Source: Botryllus schlosseri | Lineage: Eukaryota > Chordata > Ascidiacea > Stolidobranchia > Styelidae | Length of the DNA: 27,794 bases | NCBI GenBank assembly: GCA_000444245.1 | Contig: ATSW01004980.1 | Coordinates: 1 to 27,794, forward strand | Reading direction: 5' to 3' | Part shown: positions 9,514 through 22,700 of the stretch, piece after piece | Layout: each line of letters opens with the position of its first letter | Position numbering within the stretch: position 1 is the stretch's first letter | Translations under genes and position numbers: made by a program | The notes under the pieces: model-generated | Told to the model about the DNA's origin: nothing | What the model saw: the letters and a program-made list of their open reading frames with translations, nothing else | Databases searched by the model: none

Positions 9514-10737
9514 TTTTAATGCATTGTTGTGGCATTGTCGCGATAAAAAAACTGGAGAGATAATCCTATGCGGGCTCAAGTGTGATGTCATAGATGCCGC
9601 CACGATTTTCTCCTGTTTCTTGAAGCTTACTGTATTTGTCGCTTGAACCGGCGAGGTGTACCGAACCACTTTAACGATTGTTTGCGAAGACATACTGATG
9701 TAGCCTACTTACTGAGCAAAACAAGATGAAATGATTAGTGGTGTGAAACTTGTGTCACATTAGCATAAATTATTCGAAGCTTTTCGGTTGAGTCTCATCT
9801 GGAAACTTCATCGACATAATTGTATTTATTGTAAAACAAACAGATAAGAGTAATTCAATGGTTGCGGTAGTATCATGTCATATTGTGAATATTCAAATTT
9901 CATGTTATAATTCTGGCAAGGATAGACGGGCAATGTATTCTGTAACTCAGCAGAGATTCTGTATCTAATGCTGGTTGTACCTCTACTTCAACAAGATCAT
10001 ATCAGCAGTATTGGAACTGCGTTGACGCAACCCCTTGAAATTATGCTGTTCATTGCTGCCTTTTAAATACACGGCTGCCAATACTACCTTCAATTTTCAA
10101 TTATTGTTTTAAAGTGGTAGTTCGTTACTTTATGATCAAAATATTGTCGTATTTCATGAAGCCAACAATGGATTATTATTTTTCAATGAATCACCTCATG
10201 TCATGAATCCAAGTCCTAACAGCATTTGGCATTAGGCCTATACCTCTTCTTACTTCGTGCATCTCAAGCTCTCAGGACTTATTATTTACCGGTAGCCTAG
10301 ATTCTGGTCACAGCATATCACAGAATAATGACTGCTCTATTATACCATTTATCAACCATCATGACTAGGCTAGAGAAAGATTGGCTCATTCTTCAGAGTC
10401 TGTCTGGAATATGCGTCACAGATGAAGAACTAGAACTGGTTCAGCTTTGTAGCTGTTGCTGGCTCTCTGCAAAATTGCCGTGAATTATCGTATCAATCAT
10501 ACTTGAAGCCCAATGCATGCGATGCTAAATAACTTTTCCGATACCATACCATGATGGAATAGAGAATCATCAAACACTTGCCAGCAGTTCATGTTTATCT
10601 CTGATTCCTCTGCATTTTGTTGGTTACATTCAATCTCCAGATGAGCTAGTAAGTTATTGGGAATATGTTATGGAAATATTGTGACTTGCTACCCGAAGGA
10701 ATGCCGTCTAGTTGATGTCAACTAGAAAATTGTGAAT
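9514..10737. other. Spacer before the coiled-coil gene
   Basis: No gene, RNA or repeat array is recognised. No canonical AATAAA is seen soon after the 205-residue gene, so its 3' end cannot be placed. A TAGGCCTA palindrome lies near 10233. The promoter and any non-coding leader of the gene starting at 10738 should lie here. Confidence 0.45.
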
Positions 10738-10749
10738 ATGGACCAGGAA
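10738..10749 (+). CDS. Exon 1 (coding part), 12 nt
   Basis: ATG GAC CAG GAA is followed at once by a consensus donor gtaagt. The start context is aatATGg. It joins exon 2 in phase 0 to give MDQEDLDSKICQ. It is the best start because exon 2 lacks an ATG before its coding run and no nearer ATG-donor pair is in phase. Confidence 0.65.
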
Positions 10750-13700
10750 GTAAGTGGATTCCGTGTGTTTTAGTGATAAATTTTGATGATCGTCTGCGGC
10801 AGTGCTTCGCGACCCACTTTAAGTTTTATTATATGACCCACAATGCGATATAACCAAACGAATGAAAAACAAATTCACAAGAACAGACACCACCTATACT
10901 GATGCAATTTACTATCAATGCAAAAGTTGAGCTTGCATATTACATATTATTAGATCAAGCCCAGGCTTGATTGGCTTGATTTTCGAAAAATTCCCGATAT
11001 ACCTAAAATTGAGGCCTGCACCTATTTTTGAGCAACTGCCATGTGTAGGATCTTCTGTATTCCAAAACTTCTTTATTTCTACCTATAAAATTGCTATCGT
11101 ATGATTTGTATCAAATAAAGGATTGCTTTCGTTCCATAACGACCAAAAGCAGCCCTCTATGACATTTGAGCAGAAAACTGTAACATTTAAGAATGCTTCG
11201 TGACCCACAGGGCGGGAAGCTCTGTTCGAAAGTGTGATAAGAAGTGACTTTTCACTCTCTGTGATATCGAAAGACATAGTGGCCTATCGTTGAATTTTAG
11301 TAGATAAATGCAAGCATGTTTTTTCTACCCTCAGCCTTAGTAGCTCTGTGCAAATTTCCTGATTTTCAAATCTACCCAACCAGTCTGTAATGCCTTCATT
11401 TTGCATTTCCGGCCACTCACTACGTGCGGTCCAGCACCTGACACGGTCTTCTTTTACACGAAAAATTAGCTTCATATCGATATTTTATTCACTGGAAGCG
11501 TGCGATTGACTCTCATATGTTAGGAGCGTCAGAATCAAATTCGAAATGTTAGAGATAATATGTCTGCGTAAAAAATAACAAGGCAAACGGTCCACTTATT
11601 TAGGATTTGGACTCAAAGATTTGCCAAGCCCTACATGACCACGGAATACTTGACATCAACGATAATCCGCACCATGGCCCGTCCGATCACAGGAAAGAAA
11701 TACCGGTGGAATTGGTTTGGCTCCTTTACAAGAAAGTCAACCGCGAGCTGGGCGAATCCAAAGCTCTGCAAGATAAACAAGTAACGGAAGTGAGTATAGA
11801 GTATTTTTCATTTCATATTTCATATCAAGGTACAGTTTGTTGTATGGAAAAAAAACAAGCGGCCAAAGCTATCAGCAGTGACATTCAATTGCAAGTGGAA
11901 GTAGCGAGTTCTGAGTCATGTCAAAACAACTTCAAATTGAAGCAGGCAATGATGGTCTCTTGGTGGTTAATCCGTTAGTCTTTACTTTAGAAATTGCAGG
12001 GTGCATCTTCACGACCGTTGCAAAATGACTAATGACGCTGGGAACACGCAATTTTCGGAAATAAATTGAGTTACTGTGATTCAGGTGCTATTTCCCCCAA
12101 TTTGTATGAAAATTTCAATCATAAATAGGGTGCAAACATTCCACAATACTATCTTTTTTACAGACATGAAAGTGTGAAAGTTAGTGATACTTTAAAACTT
12201 TCATGAAGTGGAAGTAGTTAAAAGACATAATTACTTGAGTAAGTAGTTCAAGTTAGCAAAATTTAATTGAGTGCTCCGAAAAACTAGAAGTAGGCCTACT
12301 TCTTCTTTACTAACCTTTACTCATAGCTGTATGCATAAGTCATTTTGTGTTGGATGCAAAGTCACATTTTTCAGTTCGAACAATTGTCGCGGGTAGCTCG
12401 TAAGTCAATCTTTGGGACGCATCTCATCATTCTACTTCTCAAAACTGCTTTAAATCTATCTTGAGACTTCGACCATCTCTGTAACTTGGGAGTTGGGCGA
12501 CGGAACTGTTGTGATTTAGTCTCATACTCTCATATAGTGTTAAGGGGAAAATTGCTTCCGAGGTTCCTGGTACATATTCGAATCATAGTTGTTCCTGATA
12601 TATTACCTTGAACTGGTATAAGGTTTTATTATGACATGTAGTAAGTCACGATTTGGATTATTACTGTGTGTAACATAAGACATTTTTCAGCATCAGAGTT
12701 ACGTCGAAAAAGTGCGGCAGTTGAGCAAAGAGCGCGATCAACTGACCTCGGAATTTGAGGCCGAGAACGACACTTTACGACGGCAGCTGGAAGGATTTAA
12801 ACTGAGAGATGGTCGGCTCTTCTATTGCATTTTCAATTGAAATCATTCATCCAACTTGACGTGTTTTGTTACTTGGAAAGTAGTTAATGATAGATTCATG
12901 TTATTTTTATGAGATGAATTCATGTGATCACCTGGTAGTACGACAGCCCGTACATTGACACCTTTCAAACATTTAACATGAGACACAGAGATGTATCGGA
13001 ATAATTTGATAATAATGGTAAACTTAATGTCAATTTAAGCTGTTCTCTGCAGCGTTAGGCCTACCTGGCTCACCTTAGAAAGTGATGCTTGAATTTTGCT
13101 GATCTGAGCTTCCGCCTTTTGTAAGCTCTGTTGGAATCTAGCGTTGTGGCTTTTGTTTCAGTCGAGGAAGAGAAGCACATCAACAACTTGTTTCACAAAG
13201 CAATGATGCCGGAATATGTCAGCAAATCACGGGCTGAACAGGTGAGATATCTTGCCTGCATGAGATTGATTCTATCGTAGGCCCAGATTCTACCTATTTC
13301 ATGTATTTATAGTAAATTCCAGATAATTTGTCGGAGTTGGATTGTAGCTGTGTACTGTGCAGTGTACAATAGGGTTGTCCATAATTTGGAAAATCCCAAA
13401 ATTTATGCGTATCCATGTCTCATTCTATAGATTATAGTTAAAAAACGTCAATGGACCTGCAATAAGCTCACAGGAAAGTCGTTAACATTCGTCTAAATGC
13501 GTTTGAAAGTAGCTGCTGTAGATTGGGCGTGTCAGGGTCAGCGACCATAGAACGGCAAGCAGACTATTAATCACGAAATCATGGCGTTTGATTGGCTAAT
13601 CTGCTATGCTTCAATGATCACGACGTTGGCGGCTTGTTGATCAGCTGGTCAAGGAGTCGGCTGACGGCGGTGATTCTGTAAGTGCATTGTAGGTTGGTCC

Positions 13701-16700
13701 GCAACTAATGATTTAGGATTAATTCAGAACATGTTAAGTTACGAAATACACGATGAACTATAAGAACAGCTGCTTCACAATCTTTAAATACATGACTGGA
13801 TGGCTTATTGTGAAGGTAGCCGTTGTAGCCTGTATGCCTTGATTTCATTGATGGAAAGCACAAAAACACGCGGAAAAATACTGGAAAGGCACTTATGCAA
13901 GTGGCAAACGAATTTCTAGTTTCAGAGGGGATGTACCATCATTGAATACAAATATAAAGCTTGACATTGACACTACTTTGTCTGATCTTATTAGGCTGAT
14001 GTCGTGGTACATAATTGAAGTCTTGAATGCTGTAAAGGCTGGATGAATCAGACATTTATGCTTGGCACTTGTCAGATTCTTGCAGCATAATGAATCATAC
14101 CCGCAAGTACTGTCAAAGTCCTCAATGATGCCGGGTAAAGAGGTCTAAAGATAAGCACAGACTGTGCTGGTAGGACCAGCAAAAAGACAGTTAGCTTGCA
14201 TTGCTTAGCATGTCCTTAATGAATGCTAGATCATTACCGGCTGGATAACGACTAATGCTTGAATCAAACCAGACATGGACAAAAAAGGATGGATTGAAGC
14301 GGTGTGGTAGTTACAGTCTTCTTCAAAAACCCAATGTAAGCTCTGGTCGGCCCACATATCTTCTGAGCACACAGGATTGTGTCCAGCATCCATCTCACAT
14401 GCTATGCTGCACCAGTTTGGTGATGTCTAATATGCCTTACCTGCACCCAGAAAACCAGGACCACTTGGCGTAATCTCAAGCATATCATATATTTATTTCT
14501 TGGGTCTATACTTAGTTCTATAAGCTCAAAATCATTCGCTGTTTCACCTCTGTCATGCCTGTAAGAGGCTATTGTTGCTCTAAACCTATCGTTACCTAGT
14601 CTTAACACTAAAACATTCAATGACCAGATGTCTCATTTTATTATTAAATCACCAATGTACGATGCGCTTCCATAATCATTGCCGTTAGCGATCTCCTTGG
14701 ACTGATAGAAGCACATAATCAGCAAGCCGCGGTGATCGTGATCATTCAGGCATAGCCGAATAACCAATCAAGAGACGTGATTTCGTTATTACTAGTCTTC
14801 TCGCCGTTCTATGGTCGCTAACACGCCCGCTCTACGGCAGCTACTTTCAAACGCATTTAGACAAATGTTAACGACTTTACTATAAGCTTATTGCAGGTTC
14901 ATTGACGTTTTTTATCACTAATCTACAGAATGAGACATGGATACGCATCTTTTTTGAGATTTTCCAAATTATGGACAACCCTAGTGTACAAGTAAATTGT
15001 GAACTTATGAATCATGGGTTTCTCTCATTCTTTTCATATCTTTTAAATTAGTGGTTCTCAACCTTTTTTTAGACACGCTCCCCTTTATGAAAGTGAAAAA
15101 TTTCGCGTCCCCCCTTATCTTCATATCACAAAATCCAACGGTGATGCTAGCAACCCCAACAGATTGTTTGATGGCATGGAAGGTTATGACTGTTGATGAG
15201 AGAATTCAAAAATATGAAAATCGTTCAACATATAGAGAAACACCCGTGAATTGGAAGTAAATCTCTCTAAAATTATCTTGGCCACCTGTTTACATTTGGG
15301 ATATAAAGATAATTTAAGTGATTTAGTGCATGTAGAAAGCTGATTTTGAAATTTTCAAGGTGTGCAATGCAATATAATATATATAAGTGTTTCTGGCGTA
15401 ACACTAGAGTTCAAAGTGGTACAGTCATTTATATGTGTTTCTGACGTATTGCTGGAATTGAACTGTTTAAGGTGGAATTGCTGATGGAAACCCGTTTGCG
15501 ACTTCTGGAAAAGCTGGCGGTAACGGAGAAGGTGAAGACGAAGCATAGCGACCTTGAGAAGCAATTGCATGTGAGATAATTTGCACGACTCCGTAGCTGT
15601 CATCTCGTAGCGCTTCTGCCATGAATAAAGTCTATTAGTACCTGATTTATGCCAAGATAACGATCCTCACTTTACAGGAATCCCATGAAGTTGACAGCCA
15701 GATTCTGGCACCTTTTCACCATTTCCAGTGAAAGTGTAATGTTTGATAGATGTAGCGTGTGTTTTTATACGCTTTTCGTGCATTTGACGTGATTACTCCG
15801 TAGCCCGAGTGTGATTCATTACCTGTATATCGTTTGATCTTTTTAGCTTTTCATCCAAACACTGTGTTTGCTAATCAAGATCCGGAGGAGGTAGACACGT
15901 AGAACAGTAAGCATTGCATGTTGCGTCTTCCTACCTATGTTTGACTTCTATTACTTGCATGCTTTGACGTAGTGTTTTTTTGCAAATCTTTTCACACTAT
16001 TGTACAAATTTACAGCTGTAGCTCTTTTTCATCAAATCAGGCCGTTTTATTTCATCACGTCATTGGTGAGGCATATTTTCTATGGGATTAATCATCTTCC
16101 ATAAATCGCCTTCGTACGTTGCAATATTCTGAGGTGGCCAGTGACAAAGTTAAATTGTGTGATAACTCAACCTATTCAAGTGGCTCTGTCTTGGAACTAA
16201 CCCTGCAGCTATTCTCAAGTCCGCAACATTTGTTTGGAAGTTTTACAGGCCCGTAAGGTAAAGAAGAGAGAGAGAACCACTGCTCTACAAGATGGATACT
16301 TTTCGATCATTATTAGCGCACCAATCAAAGTAATAAGTAGGGCAAGTTTTTGTGGCAGTCAAATCTGTGGAAAGTTGCACTTATTTTTCACAAAAGTTGC
16401 AGTACAAAGTTGCATTTATGGACTAGTTCCTTGAAATTATTAGGGTGCGACATACTCTGTATCAAAACTCAATGTTGGCGACTTCAACAAAATCAGTAGC
16501 CTGCGAAAAATAGACCCGTGAAAATACAATTTTCGGCAGTCTATCCTGAATGTATGTCAAATCAGAAATAACCAACTCAAAAGATGGCAAATTTAAAGGC
16601 TTTCAGTAATTTTCAAGTAATCTGTCTCACTGTCTGGTATGTTTGTGGCCGCAGCAGTGTAATTTTAGTCTGGCACAGTCTGTAAGAATCCCAAAGAATT

Positions 16701-19700
16701 GTAATCTCACCGAGCGGTTGCCTCACAAGCTCACACGTTAATTAAGATGGGTTAGCGAGACTGTTGCTGGAAATATTTGTTGAATGCCACGGATAGGCTT
16801 GAATTGATCAGCTTGATCGAACACACCACTTTCAGAAATGCTGTTTCTTAGCAACAAATACCACAATAATAACACGTCTTTACGACTGACTGCACGCATG
16901 CATTCCAACATAGTAGAATAAAGATAGCGGGTGGCTATCCCTCATTTTTAGTTTTGTGTTGCGCACGCGATGCTGCGTTCTTGAATTTCTGGTGTTGCTT
17001 AATTGTAGGTGGAATAGCTTTTTAGTGCATGCGTTTGGGATATTGATAGCTGTACTATGGATGGATGTCAATATTCTGGTGTCTACAGCGTTGGGAATCC
17101 ATTTCGTTGTGAAGTAAGCTAGATTTGTGTGTGCCAACTGTAGAGAATATGGGCTTCGATTTTGAGTTGTAATTCCGGCCATCTTTTTTTTTTTCGTGCT
17201 AGGAATTACGAAGCGAAGACAGCGACCTCAGGAATAAAATGGAGTTGGCGATGTCCGAGATGGGCGGCATGGCGGACAGTTTGACGAGGGCTATGCAAGA
17301 ACGGGACCGGTTGAAACGTGAAGTGAGTTTGCTTTTTGATTGTGTAATCTGATGATTAGTTTTTTGCAATGACTTATAACAGGCCTATTGTCGCTGATAT
17401 AAGCTAGTATTCGTTGTTGATAAATATTGGTTATGAGGAATGTTACTTGGCCCTTACGCAGTGCAGACTTGTGGTTAACAATATTTTGTCAAGTATTGAA
17501 GTAAATGGAGGCTTCTAGCCAACTTGTCTGTTATAATCCGTTCTATTCTGTCGGATAGCCTGTTATGGCCTGGGCCCATTCATTTTATAATCAACTACAA
17601 CAGAATTTTATCCCGTGGCTGAATTATATGTGCCAAGTATGCATCTCAAAGGGCGGAATTAACCAAACTCAATCTGGGATTAGTCGCAATTATACTGTGT
17701 GCTTTGATCTCGGATTAGAGTTAATCAGGGTTCGTGGACTCCGTACCCCCCACGAGTTTCAACAGTATGCATTTGTCTTCAGGTTACCGAACTCAACAAG
17801 ACTCTGTCTCAAGTGAGAGGGCTTCCTTCTCAGAATGTTAACGACATGGCGGCAAAGACTCAAATTATGGCGTTGGAGGTAACGGTCTGAAGTTGCGTAT
17901 TGGCAATTTTGCTTTGGACATAGATCTTCGATCTATGTTTGCGATTTGAAATGTGGGCAGGTCTGTGGTAACCGATCAATTTTAATACTTTTCATCAGGG
18001 TTGTAATGATTTGAGTCACGATTTTCTGATGACTCGACTTGACACGAGGCATTTTCATAAAATACGGAAATGACTCGACTCAAGTCAATCTGTTTATTGA
18101 CTCGACTTGGACTCGAGACTCAGACGGCCAAGGCCGATTTTACAAGTAATTTCGAATAATGGTAAAGTAGCCAAACTATTGGGAATTCGTCTATTGGTAC
18201 TGGTACTTGAAACTGCGACCAGAAATTGCTAAAAGTGATGAAAATTAGGATATTATAAATGCGAACCATTAGATATCACCAAACAGCGCTATAAAAGGTG
18301 GGCTTAATAAGACTTTAACTGGAAACTGATCAATCAACACAATGACTTGGACTCGGACTCGACCCTCTGCTCGCTGGACTCGGACTTAACTCGGTGGTGA
18401 ATTGAAAATGACTCGACGTGACTCGAGTCAAAACTATAAAAGTGAGATTGACTTGTGACTTGGTTACAACCCTGCTTTTCACTGTATCCAAGAATAAATT
18501 TCAAGCCTTGAACCTTCTTCGATGTCCAGCAAATAGCAAGATTTGAGATAGAATCCCTACGACACCAAGGAAAATTTCTGAAACTGTAACTAGTATGATT
18601 CGTGGCGTCACTTTCACGTTGCGGGGTCACTATTTCCATTTTGTCAACATCGAGCCCTTGAAATACTGTGGCGGTCCTGCCCATGTGCACTAGTGCTGAT
18701 CAAAAACACGTTTATTGCTCTAATTCTAATCTAATTTGGAAAGTCTGGTCGCGACGACACATCGATTGTATTTATCAGCTATATTGCCGCTCAAATAACG
18801 GCGCCATCAATATTCTCAGAACTCTGTCAACTACTACGCTGGACAAATCGAACGACTCACGACCGAGCTGGACAAGTCAAAGACGCAAGGCAGAATCAGG
18901 GAGGCAGAGTTGCTGGCAGAACTAAAAGGTACAACATCAGCCCCAGGCATCCACATACTGGTTGGGTCCTGGACATTGCTACTACATTGCTACTCAACAA
19001 TAAGTGGAAGTAATGCTGTAAATTTCTACCAAGTAGAACTAGAAGTAGCAATTTTCGAGACAGTGACGTATTAGATGTATAGTTAGATGTGTAATATGAT
19101 AGACGTTTGTTTTTATGACTGAACAAATGTGTGGGGCTGCGAGAAGACTTGCAGATAAGTGCAAGTGTTCCCCAAGTTAGCAAAAGTTAAGAACCACTGA
19201 GTTAATCGGAGAGATGTCGAATTTTGAAATTTCAAGATTCACCTTTGCGACAACACAAAATAATTGGTGACACTGCAAATAGAGTTATTCTCTTACCGTG
19301 ATGCTAAGCTATTTCAACTCAGATCTTTTGATAATTATACTCATGTAGAAGTGGAAGTAACCTGAAAACCTATCCACATGAGTAGGCAGAAGCTACTTGA
19401 GTATCCCGTGATAGTAGGCTTAGTTGTTACAGACCCCCTCTGATTCTGGGCTTCACTCTTCACACAGTCAAGTGAGCGATGGTAGAAATTTAAATATTTG
19501 AATTTTTCTTAACAGAGTACAAAGAAATGAACGGTGTCAAAGGTGCTGCGGAAAACGGTAACTATGGTTGTCTGATTTTGCTTTGATAAACATTGAGAAT
19601 CCTATCGATTGATTATTATATTGTAAACAACGACAAGACACTAGGCACGGGCTACCGTATTGTGATGGCAAAATCCCGGAAAACTTGATGATGCTATTAG

Positions 19701-22700
19701 GTTAGGAGTGTTTTTTCACTCAACTATAAGCACTGATTTGCGAAAGATGCTGAGTATGCGTGAAGTAGCAGTAGCATATGAAATCTCGAGTGTGTTTATG
19801 AGGAAATCATTTGCGAAAGATAAACTTCAAAGTATATCGAATCAGACGTGAAATTGGTCTTGAAAACGAAGCCACTCCAACTTGAGCACAAACGCTTGAG
19901 AACTTCTGCAGAGTAAGCCTATGAGCACTGGAGAATCGCAAATGCATGATCTGGCTGGTGCCAGGCCTGGCATGGCAGGGGAACAAAAAAGATCTTACGT
20001 AACTGATATCGACCATATGAGCCACTGAAGGACCATAAATGCTTTTGAATTTACACCATGTTGATCCGATGCGGGACCTAGCTTCATATCGAATGCCTGC
20101 CAACCCAGTAGCAACAAAACGTCGTTACTCCGGTTATATCGCAAATCCGTTTTATAGCAATGACAACACTCCTGGAGAAACGATAATCCCATTCACACGA
20201 TTACAGATTGTTTGGTTTACATATGATGGTAGGATGTAATAGATGAACTACTGTCAAATTTAAAGCAGCCAGTTATTAACGGGATTTGCAAATGTTAACG
20301 ACCTTCAACGTTACATGAAAAAGCGGTGACTTGTACAGAAACCTAGGACAGGATGTAAGTTTGAGAATGCCACACTTTCAAGCATAAATCCGGGTCATGT
20401 CCTTGCATGACCAGTGACCACCCTAAGCTAGGCCGAATCTGTTTGATTAAAAAGTTTACTGCTCACCACAAATCTTATAATGTGCACACAGCATCGTGTT
20501 TATGGAAGGCTAATCGTGAACGAGCGATTTTTGTGAATTAGTATTAGACTAGCGATCATGTCGAGGTGTTGACCGACCGGTCTTGAGTGATATTAATGTT
20601 TGCTCAAGCAAACATTGGAGCACAAGAGAACTCTTGAGAGTACTTGACACGAATAAACTTCTACCTTTCAGTGTCGGTTAGGCCAGGATTGCTAGCACAG
20701 TAGAGAGCGGTGCGCTGCAAAATTATGACCTAGCCTCAGGGTATTTCGTGTTTGGGACTTTTCTTTTTGACAGCTCCACCCCAGGCAATCGCGATGTCGG
20801 AAAGGTACCTGTCGCCCGAAACTCAGCAGCAGCTGCAAGCCAAATCCAAGATGCTTATCACCGAAATGGAGTGAGAATTTTTGCATATATATTCAGTTGC
20901 AATGCGTTGGGCTGTGTCACCCAGTTCTTACCCCAATTTTACCCCAAAATAATGTCTATTCAAGGTTTGAGAAGCAATTAGTTTTGCCTTCAATACTGTT
21001 GAGTAGAGATGGCAGTAGTCTAAAAACAAGCCCACTTGATTTAGTGGTGATAGTGGGAAAACCTACATGAGTGTTCTGAAAAGTAGAAATGCTTTGTCAC
21101 GTACTGAGCGGCCCCTGGCTACTGATGAGAGTCTGCACAAATGTTGTACAAGCTCCCCGATGCGCCAGGCAGATGTTTTGTTATTAACAAAATCGCGATC
21201 CATCTTTTCAGGGCTGCGTTGCAAACCGACCGCAAGCTAGCCGAGGAAAGGGAAAAAAATCAGCAGGAAGAAATAACGGAGCTGAAAAACAGAATTCAGG
21301 AATTGGAAGCCGCGGGGCTGTACGTTCGAGATGATTCAAAGGTAGTGATTGCTCCACTGTTTTTTGGATTGATAAAGTCTGCTGAGACTTTCCATTGTCC
21401 AGTATTATGATTAAGGCTGATTCAATTCTGTGCGAGAAATAAGCTTAGAGTCAAGTCCGTTATTCGAGTGGAGATGGAGTATTACTATAAAATATTACTT
21501 TTGGTGTCGGGGCGTATACTTTCATTTCTCGAAAAATTTGTCTTAGATCATTACGATTGATGCTCAACTTGCGTTTGAGTACTCAAATTGTTGTGCTCAG
21601 CCCTAATTATGAGATGAGATTTTGTTCTGCGACCGTGAAATTACAACTTACAGTGGGTACGGTGGCCAGTTGCAGAGTCAATGCTAACAGAAAATGACAC
21701 ATAATATTGTAATATGTATAGCGACTAGGCAAACACAAGTGTTTGGACTGATGTCAGTATGTTAATGGTTTGTATGTATAAGCCACCGACCTCTTTATGG
21801 GGTTGTAGCATATGCGGAAAAATGGCGTATCCTTTTGGTGAAATCGGTTGTGTTTGGCTGAATGTCTGAGAAAATAAGTTGCGACGTCGCTTGCAGCACT
21901 GCCCTTATATTGCAGTGTGATCTTTTTTTCTTTTTCAGACATTGAAAGTAACGAACGCCGAGTTTCAGGAATTAAAAGCCCAACTTGCCGAAATGGACAG
22001 GCAGTGTAAGGTCAGTAGTCGGGCTGCACTTTTTCCATAATTATATTGACACTCTATGTGAAAAACTCACCCTTGTTCCTAACTATAACTCAGCGTAGGT
22101 TTTATGTGTGTGCTATCTTCTTTTATGATCTGACTCCAGAAGGTTGTTTCTCTTCCTCGATTGACGGGGTTTCACATAAATGAACTGACTGCTCTTTTCA
22201 TTACGTTTTCTGAATTGCCGAAGTGTCCAAAACAGCAACTGCTTTTGTCTTTGTCAGGTCGCCAAAGCAGAGGAGGCGGAAGCCAAAGAAAAATTTCACA
22301 AGCTGCAAAGAGAAGTGGCGAAGACGGAAGCGCAGTATAAGCAATCGGAGAGGCAGCTCAACACCCAGTCGGAAATCAGCTACGGTTTGAAACAACGGAA
22401 CGATGAGCTCGAATTAGAATTGGCCAAGGTAAGATAGCCTTGACGGGATTGCGCCGATGTCACGCTGCTTGTTAGGCCTTGACTATGACAGTATCTTTCT
22501 GGAAGAGAGCACGGGGTAAGGGGCGGATCATTCACAATAAAACTGGCAACGCATGCAGAGCTGAGTGTATTTAGCAGGGTTGCAACCGAGTCACGAGGTT
22601 CCGAGTCACAAGTCAATTTCACTTTTACTGTCTTCACTCGAGTCAAGTCGAGTCATTTTCAATTCACCACCGAGTCAAGTCCAAGTCAGCGAGCAGAGGG

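Noticed and set aside
9132-9693. Several minus-strand open frames over and after the 205-residue gene
   Set aside because: They are antisense shadows of a codon-biased plus-strand gene and show no family features.
11083-11475. Minus-strand frames in intron 1 as a transposase remnant
   Set aside because: hAT-like 'cgtgacccac' wording is nearby, but the peptides show no transposase motif that I can recognise, so they are not called as coding relics.
15049-16281. One hAT element running from the left end at 15049 to the right end near 16281
   Set aside because: Exon 5 of the coiled-coil gene lies between them, and I see no matching 8-bp flanks; these are more likely separate fragments.
19807-20103. 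98-codon minus-strand frame in intron 9
   Set aside because: Length is within chance for this much AT-rich DNA; no homology, no splice or promoter context.
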